Of a stretch of 19,506 bases of DNA, positions 13,676 to 19,506 are shown in pieces (positions within the stretch are counted from its first letter, which is position 1; each line of letters opens with the position of its first letter). A model generated the notes under the pieces. That model did not search any database. It had not been told where the DNA came from and saw only the letters and a list, made by a program, of their open reading frames with translations. The stretch lies in contig JAJXXS010000055.1 in NCBI GenBank assembly GCA_021780975.1, positions 1 to 19,506 of the forward strand. The letters are read 5' to 3'. Made by a program: the position numbers and the translations under genes. This stretch comes from Pseudomonadota bacterium. Its GTDB lineage: Bacteria; Pseudomonadota; Gammaproteobacteria; Burkholderiales; Thiobacillaceae.

Positions 13676-13689
13676 GACGCTTAAGCGTC
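13676..13689. repeat. Perfect 14-bp palindrome GACGCTTAAGCGTC
   Basis: A perfect dyad with no spacer, as expected of a dimeric DNA-binding protein's operator rather than of an RNA hairpin. It lies about 100 bases upstream of the PEP-CTERM gene and directly beside the preceding inverted repeat. Confidence 0.5.
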
Positions 13690-13772
13690 ATGGAGAGGGG
13701 CGGCCGAAGCAAGCATCGCCAATCCGGTCAGTTGGTTGGCTCCCCAACTTGGCCCAGGAGGACAGCATCGTG

Positions 13773-13871
13773 ATGACAAGTTCGCAATCAAATCCCGTCT
13801 CGCTATTTTCCGGCGCCTCTCATAGTCCTTGCGTTGCCAAGCGCCGCAACGCAGGCGCGAGATTCGTGTGA
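13773..13871 (+). CDS. Possible small ORF with strong ribosome binding site (32 codons)
   Basis: AGGAGG at 13756-13761 precedes tandem starts GTG 13770 and ATG 13773 (spacers 8 and 11 bases), and the frame runs 32 codons from the ATG to TGA 13869-13871. The peptide is Ser-rich at first and Arg-rich at its end, with no membrane helix, signal or family resemblance. It is convergent with acs. The good ribosome site is the only reason to list it; it may be chance. Confidence 0.2.
   Translation: MTSSQSNPVSLFSGASHSPCVAKRRNAGARFV
13828..13855 (-). terminator. Hairpin downstream of acs
   Basis: GCGTTGC-N8-GCAACGC extends to a 10-bp stem with one G-U pair, beginning 25 bases after the acs stop. No U-tract follows on the minus strand, so it may be a 3'-end stabilising or Rho-linked structure rather than an intrinsic terminator. 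Confidence 0.4.
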
Positions 13872-13879
13872 GCGCCCCC

Positions 13880-15850
<1,971 letters not shown>

Positions 15851-15902
15851 GGTTGCAGTCTCCGTTGGTTTAGCATTGAGGCATCCGCTATTTTAGCCAG
15901 CT
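15851..15902. promoter_or_regulatory. Divergent acs/glnE intergenic region
   Basis: Only 52 bases separate the two starts, so both promoters must share or overlap this gap or lie inside the neighbouring gene. A TAAAAT on the minus strand (15890-15895) could be the acs -10 with a leader of about 33 bases, but no matching -35 is seen. No Shine-Dalgarno is visible before glnE. Confidence 0.35.
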
Positions 15903-18584
15903 ATGCCTACATCCCCATCCCCCGCATCGGCGCTGCAGGCGTTTTCGCCTTACGCGACGCGTCTGCTGGACGCCCGCCCCGACCTCGCGGCGCAGCTGGA
16001 ACGCCTCGCTGCGCAGCCCTATCGGGCGGCGCAGCTGCAGGACGCGCTGGCCGGGCCCTGGGCGGACGAAGCCGCCCTCAATCGCGCCTTGCGCCGGCTC
16101 AAGCAGGAAGTCTGGCTGGCCGTGGCGAGCCGCGACTTGGGCGGACAGGCGCCGCTGGCGGAGGTGACCGAGACCTTTTCCGCACTGGCCGAAGCAGCGC
16201 TGAGCGCGGCGCTGCGGTTCCACACCGAGGCCCTGGGGGCGCGCCACGGTCGCCCGCGCAACCCCGACGGCAGCGACATGGACCTGGTGACGGTGGCCAT
16301 GGGCAAGCTGGGCGGGCGCGAGCTCAACGTCTCCTCCGACATCGACCTGATATTCCTCTACCCCGAGGACGGCGCCACCGCCGGCCCCGAGCCGCTGTCG
16401 CACCACGAATTCTTCGCCAAGCTCGTGCCGCGTGTGGCTCGCACCCTCTCGTCACCGGACGCCGACGGCTACGTGTTCCGCGTCGACCTGCGCCTGCGCC
16501 CCTGGGGCGACAGCGGCCCACCCGTCATGAGCTACGCCATGCTGGAAGAATACCTGGCCCTGCATGGCCGCGCCTGGGAACGCTACGCTTGGATCAAGGC
16601 GCGTCCGATCAGCGGCGGCCGCCACGCCGAACTGATGGCCATCGTGCGTCCTTTTGTGTTCCGCAAATACCTCGACTTCAACGCCTTCGCCGCGCTGCGG
16701 GAGCTGCATGCGCAGATCCGCGCCGAGGTGGCACGCAAGGACAAAGCGAACGACATCAAGCTGGGCCCGGGCGGCATCCGCGAAATCGAGTTCACCGCCC
16801 AGGTGTTCCAGCTGATCCGCGGCGGCACCCTGCCGCAACTGCAGATCCGCCCTACCCTGGGCGTCCTCGCCTTGCTGGAAAAGCTCACGCTGCTGCCCGC
16901 ACCTGCGGTGGCGGAACTGGCCGCCGCCTACGACTTCCTGCGTCGCCTGGAGCACCGCCTGCAATACCGCGAGGACGCCCAGACGCAGCGCCTGCCGGAG
17001 GTGGCCGAAGCGCTTGAAGCGCTGGCCTGCGCGATGAATTTCCCGACGAGCGCGGCTCTTTTGGAATCGCTGAACCTGCAGCGCCAGCGCGTCACGCGCC
17101 ACTTCGATCAGGTATTCGCCGCGCCACAGGCCGAACAGGCACAGCACCCCCTGGCTGCATTATGGCAGCCAGGCGCGGCCGAGCAGCGCCTCGCCCTGCT
17201 CGCGCAGGCCGGATATCGAGCCGAATCGGCGCTGTTGGAACGCCTCGACAATTTCCGCAGCCGCGTCTACGAACGTTTGCCAGAAACCAGCCGACGTCGC
17301 CTCGACGCGCTGCTGCCGCCGCTGCTGGAAATCGCCGGCCAAACCGCCGCGCCGGAAGACGCCCTGCTGCGCCTGCTCGATCTCCTCGAAGCCATTGCCC
17401 GACGGTCCACGTATCTTGCGCTGCTTACCGAGTATCCCGCCGCCTTGCGCCACTTGGCGCGCCTGCTGGCCGCCAGCCCCTGGGCTGCCCAGCTCGTCAC
17501 GCGCCAGCCCGTGCTGCTGGACGAACTGATCGATCCGCGCGAGCTACACGCCGAGCCCGACTGGCAGGCGGCAGCTGCCGAGTTGCGCAGCCAACTCGCG
17601 CAGGCCGGCGACGATACCGAGGCGCAGATGGATCTCTTGCGCCGCTTCAAGCAGGTGCAGACCCTGCATCTGCTGGCGCAGGACGTCACCGGCCACCTGA
17701 GCGTGGAGCGCCTCTCGGACCATCTCGCCGCCCTGGCCGACACTGTGCTGCAGGAAAGCCTGCCGCCGGTCTGGGCCGGTCTCAAGGGGCATCACCGTCC
17801 CAGTCCACGCTTCACCGTCATCGCCTACGGCAAGCTGGGGGGCAAGGAGCTGGGCTATGCCTCCGACCTGGACCTGGTCTTCCTCTACGACGATGGCCAT
17901 GCCGACGCCGGCGAAATCTACGCGCGCTATGCCCAGCGCCTCAACACCTGGCTCACCACCGCCACCTCGGCCGGTGTGCTGTACGAGACCGACCTGCGCC
18001 TGCGCCCGGACGGCGCCGCCGGGCTGCTGGTGAGCTCGCTGGCGGCCTTCGAGGAATACCAGCTGCATCACGCCTGGACCTGGGAGCACCAGGCCTTGAC
18101 GCGCGCGCGCTTTGTCGCCGGCGATGCCGACATCGGCGCCCGCTTCGAGGCCCTGCGCCGGCGTGTGCTGTGCCAGCCGCGCGATATGGGGAAACTGCGC
18201 TCGGAGGTGCTGGCCATGCGCGAAAAAATGCGCGCCGGGCACCCCAATCGCAGCGGCCTGTTCGACCTCAAGCACGACCCCGGCGGCCTGGTGGACGTCG
18301 AGTTCGCCGTGCAGTACCTAGTGCTGGCTCACGCCTGCGGGCATGCGGAACTGCTCGACAATGTGGGCAACATCGCGCTGCTCAAACGCGCCGGGCAGCT
18401 TGTCCTGCTCGCCCCCGACATTGCCGATGCGGCCGCCGATGCCTATCGCAATCTGCGCCGTCTGCAGCATGCGGCCAAGCTGCGCGGGGATCGCTACGCG
18501 CGCGTCGATGGCGGGGAAACCGCTGCGTTGCAGGCAGCCGTCATCCGGCTGTGGGACCAAGTCTTCGCCATTCCCGAACCCTGA
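15903..18584 (+). CDS. glnE: Bifunctional glutamine synthetase adenylyltransferase/deadenylase GlnE
   Basis: An 893-residue protein with the two nucleotidyltransferase domains of GlnE. The N-terminal deadenylylase has GKLGGREL at 134-141 and SDIDLIFLY at 145-153 with Asp146/Asp148. The C-terminal adenylylase has GKLGGKEL at 643-650 and SDLDLVFLYDD with Asp655/Asp657. Both are followed by their RVDLRLRPWG and ETDLRLRPDG strands; the PII-responsive central region lies between. KLGPGGIREIEFTAQVFQLI and KHDPGGLVDVEFAVQYLVL are the two helical-domain signatures. It adds or removes AMP on glutamine synthetase in response to PII, tuning nitrogen assimilation. Length is a little under the 946 of E. 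coli, the difference lying mainly at the N-terminus. ATG 15903 was chosen as the first start; no good ribosome site is visible. Confidence 0.96.
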   Translation: MPTSPSPASALQAFSPYATRLLDARPDLAAQLERLAAQPYRAAQLQDALAGPWADEAALNRALRRLKQEVWLAVASRDLGGQAPLAEVTETFSALAEAALSAALRFHTEALGARHGRPRNPDGSDMDLVTVAMGKLGGRELNVSSDIDLIFLYPEDGATAGPEPLSHHEFFAKLVPRVARTLSSPDADGYVFRVDLRLRPWGDSGPPVMSYAMLEEYLALHGRAWERYAWIKARPISGGRHAELMAIVRPFVFRKYLDFNAFAALRELHAQIRAEVARKDKANDIKLGPGGIREIEFTAQVFQLIRGGTLPQLQIRPTLGVLALLEKLTLLPAPAVAELAAAYDFLRRLEHRLQYREDAQTQRLPEVAEALEALACAMNFPTSAALLESLNLQRQRVTRHFDQVFAAPQAEQAQHPLAALWQPGAAEQRLALLAQAGYRAESALLERLDNFRSRVYERLPETSRRRLDALLPPLLEIAGQTAAPEDALLRLLDLLEAIARRSTYLALLTEYPAALRHLARLLAASPWAAQLVTRQPVLLDELIDPRELHAEPDWQAAAAELRSQLAQAGDDTEAQMDLLRRFKQVQTLHLLAQDVTGHLSVERLSDHLAALADTVLQESLPPVWAGLKGHHRPSPRFTVIAYGKLGGKELGYASDLDLVFLYDDGHADAGEIYARYAQRLNTWLTTATSAGVLYETDLRLRPDGAAGLLVSSLAAFEEYQLHHAWTWEHQALTRARFVAGDADIGARFEALRRRVLCQPRDMGKLRSEVLAMREKMRAGHPNRSGLFDLKHDPGGLVDVEFAVQYLVLAHACGHAELLDNVGNIALLKRAGQLVLLAPDIADAAADAYRNLRRLQHAAKLRGDRYARVDGGETAALQAAVIRLWDQVFAIPEP

Positions 18585-18609
18585 CGCGGCCGGCCCGGCG
18601 GGGTAAGAT
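18581..18609 (+). promoter_or_regulatory. Candidate promoter of the O-antigen ligase gene
   Basis: CTGACG (18581-18586, overlapping the glnE stop) and TAAGAT (18604-18609) each match four of six sigma-70 positions with an ideal 17-bp spacer. It would start transcription near 18616, about 25 bases before the ATG. Confidence 0.4.
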
Positions 18610-18639
18610 GCGCAGGTTTTCATCCATGCCCTTGTCACG

Positions 18640-19506
18640 ATGAACCTGAAATCGCTCGCCGCCTCGCCCGTATTCCGCGCGTGGCTAGTTGCCGGACCGC
18701 TCCTGCTGATGCCCATCGGGCGTATGTCGGAGTTGCCCATGGGCATCATGACCCTGTGGGCCGTGGGCCTCTGGATCAGGCAGGGCAGAGCCTTCGTCTG
18801 GCAAGGCAATGCGCGGATATTCAGCATCGTGTTCCTGCTTTTCATCGCACCGATGACGCTGGCCCTGCTGCATGCGGTCGAATTGCCGCGTGCGCTCAAC
18901 ACGGTCCTGACCTATCCGCGGCTTTACCTCGCCGGACTCTTCATCATCTACGCGCTGCAGAACGAGCAGGTGCGCCGACTCGCCTTCAAGATTTGCGCCT
19001 ACCTCATCGCTTTCTGGGTGGTGGATGGACTCATCCAGGTCGCGTTCGGACGCGATCTCCTGGGTAACGCCTATCCGAGCCGCGTCACTGGCCCCTTCAT
19101 CAAAGGACTCACCTATGGCGTCTTCCTGCCCATCCTCGCCCCCATCCTGCTCGAATACGCCCGACTCTACTGGTCGCGCTGGCTCCTGGCATTGAGCTTC
19201 GTGCTGCTCACCAGCGCGGTACTGCTGGGCGGCAGCCGCGCCGGCTGGATCATGTACGGCATCGTGCTGGCGGCGTACTGGTTCATGTATCTTCGCCACA
19301 GTCCAAAAAAAGCGCTCGGACTGGCCGCCGTGATGCTTGTCGCTGCTGGCCTGAGCGGCGTCATGGCCTACCATTACTCGCCCAAATTCGCCGAGCGCGT
19401 CGATGCCACCTTGCCGCTTTTCCAGATGGACTACAGCGGCATCAACGAGGCCTCGGCCGAGCGCCTGCCCATCTGGCGCACGGCCCTCAACATGATAGCG
19501 GGCAAC
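18640..19506 (+). CDS. O-antigen ligase/polymerase family membrane protein (Wzy_C type), partial
   Basis: The frame is open from ATG 18640 to the right edge (289 codons, no stop), so the C-terminus is missing. At least eight hydrophobic helices can be read, for example PVFRAWLVAGPLLLMPIG, FSIVFLLFIAPMTLALLHA and LLALSFVLLTSAVLLGGS. GGSRAGW at 197-203 and ERLPIWRTALNMI from 274 match the Wzy_C/WaaL core, where the SR-x-G-W turn and the later R-x-x-x-W-x-x-A helix flank the periplasmic active site. Such proteins join polyprenyl-linked glycans to lipid A core or polymerise them at the outer face of the inner membrane; WaaL, Wzy and protein ligases are hard to tell apart by sequence. It lies 55 bp after glnE, which seems functionally unrelated, with a candidate promoter of its own. 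Confidence 0.85.
   Translation, partial: MNLKSLAASPVFRAWLVAGPLLLMPIGRMSELPMGIMTLWAVGLWIRQGRAFVWQGNARIFSIVFLLFIAPMTLALLHAVELPRALNTVLTYPRLYLAGLFIIYALQNEQVRRLAFKICAYLIAFWVVDGLIQVAFGRDLLGNAYPSRVTGPFIKGLTYGVFLPILAPILLEYARLYWSRWLLALSFVLLTSAVLLGGSRAGWIMYGIVLAAYWFMYLRHSPKKALGLAAVMLVAAGLSGVMAYHYSPKFAERVDATLPLFQMDYSGINEASAERLPIWRTALNMIAGN

Larger units (their letters stand above)
13579..13879. other. Structured non-coding gap upstream of the PEP-CTERM gene and downstream of acs
   Basis: About 300 bases between two leftward genes. Next to the PEP-CTERM gene it is A/T-rich (13621-13651), unusual for this window. It then holds an inverted repeat TCAAGT-N7-ACTTGA (13655-13673), a perfect 14-bp palindrome (13676-13689), a GTTGG/CCAAC hairpin near 13731-13747 and a 10-bp hairpin near 13828-13855. 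A small plus-strand open frame with an AGGAGG sits at 13756-13871. I cannot identify a riboswitch family or a clear -35/-10 pair. Confidence 0.5.

Noticed and set aside
13335..13712. Minus-strand frame of 125 codons spanning the PEP-CTERM gene leader and signal peptide
   Set aside because: It overlaps the well-supported PEP-CTERM gene in another frame, ignores its strong ribosome site and has no domain.
13706..13723. Sigma-54-like TTGGC...TTGCT upstream of the PEP-CTERM gene
   Set aside because: The GG-to-GC distance is 8 rather than the required 10 bases, and no other better-spaced match was seen nearby.

Overview
This is high-GC bacterial chromosome. The gene content fits a betaproteobacterium: divergent rluD/bamD, a tsaB-rimI-family 4 UDG string, a 656-residue Acs, a GlnE of about 890 residues, a MutM tail, and a PEP-CTERM protein. 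The class assignment is an inference from gene content; I cannot name a genus. I see no tRNA, rRNA, CRISPR array, insertion sequence or phage gene. Coding is dense and most of the window looks like vertically inherited core genome.

Layout. The window opens with the last ~50 codons of mutM (+). A soluble dynamin-like GTPase (+) and a GT-C/TPR membrane protein of the TMTC/O-mannosyltransferase-like type (+) follow. From about 4.5 to 11.4 kb everything reads leftward. In transcription order this block is rluD, a secreted HIRAN-domain protein, tsaB, rimI, family 4 uracil-DNA glycosylase, then (behind its own good promoter) lemA and two TPM-domain genes, then nfeD and a qmcA-type SPFH gene. Several of these starts overlap the preceding stop by a few bases, which implies translational coupling. 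bamD starts only 4 bp from rluD in the opposite direction, and a small TM2-domain gene follows it. A leftward gene encodes a secreted GH16-like protein with a PEP-CTERM tail. It sits downstream of a ~300 bp gap rich in inverted repeats. acs (-) and glnE (+) then diverge from a 52 bp gap. The window ends inside an O-antigen-ligase-type gene (+).

How the genes work together. Three themes can be read. (1) Maintenance: mutM and udg for base excision repair, tsaB for tRNA t6A, rluD for 23S pseudouridine, rimI for ribosomal-protein acetylation, and bamD for outer-membrane protein assembly. (2) Membrane housekeeping: lemA-TPM-TPM next to nfeD-qmcA, two conserved modules placed side by side, with a dynamin-like GTPase further left. 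(3) Cell surface: a PEP-CTERM GH16-like protein, an O-antigen ligase and a TMTC-like GT-C protein, suggesting an exopolysaccharide/exosortase lifestyle, although no exosortase gene lies in the window. acs and glnE belong to acetate activation and nitrogen control.

I do not see a convincing undescribed defence or mobile system. The items most worth a second look are a Cys-to-Ser change at an expected Fe-S ligand of the UDG, the exported HIRAN protein, the mutually embedded rluD/bamD starts, the double-TPM module beside SPFH/NfeD, and the structured gap upstream of the PEP-CTERM gene.
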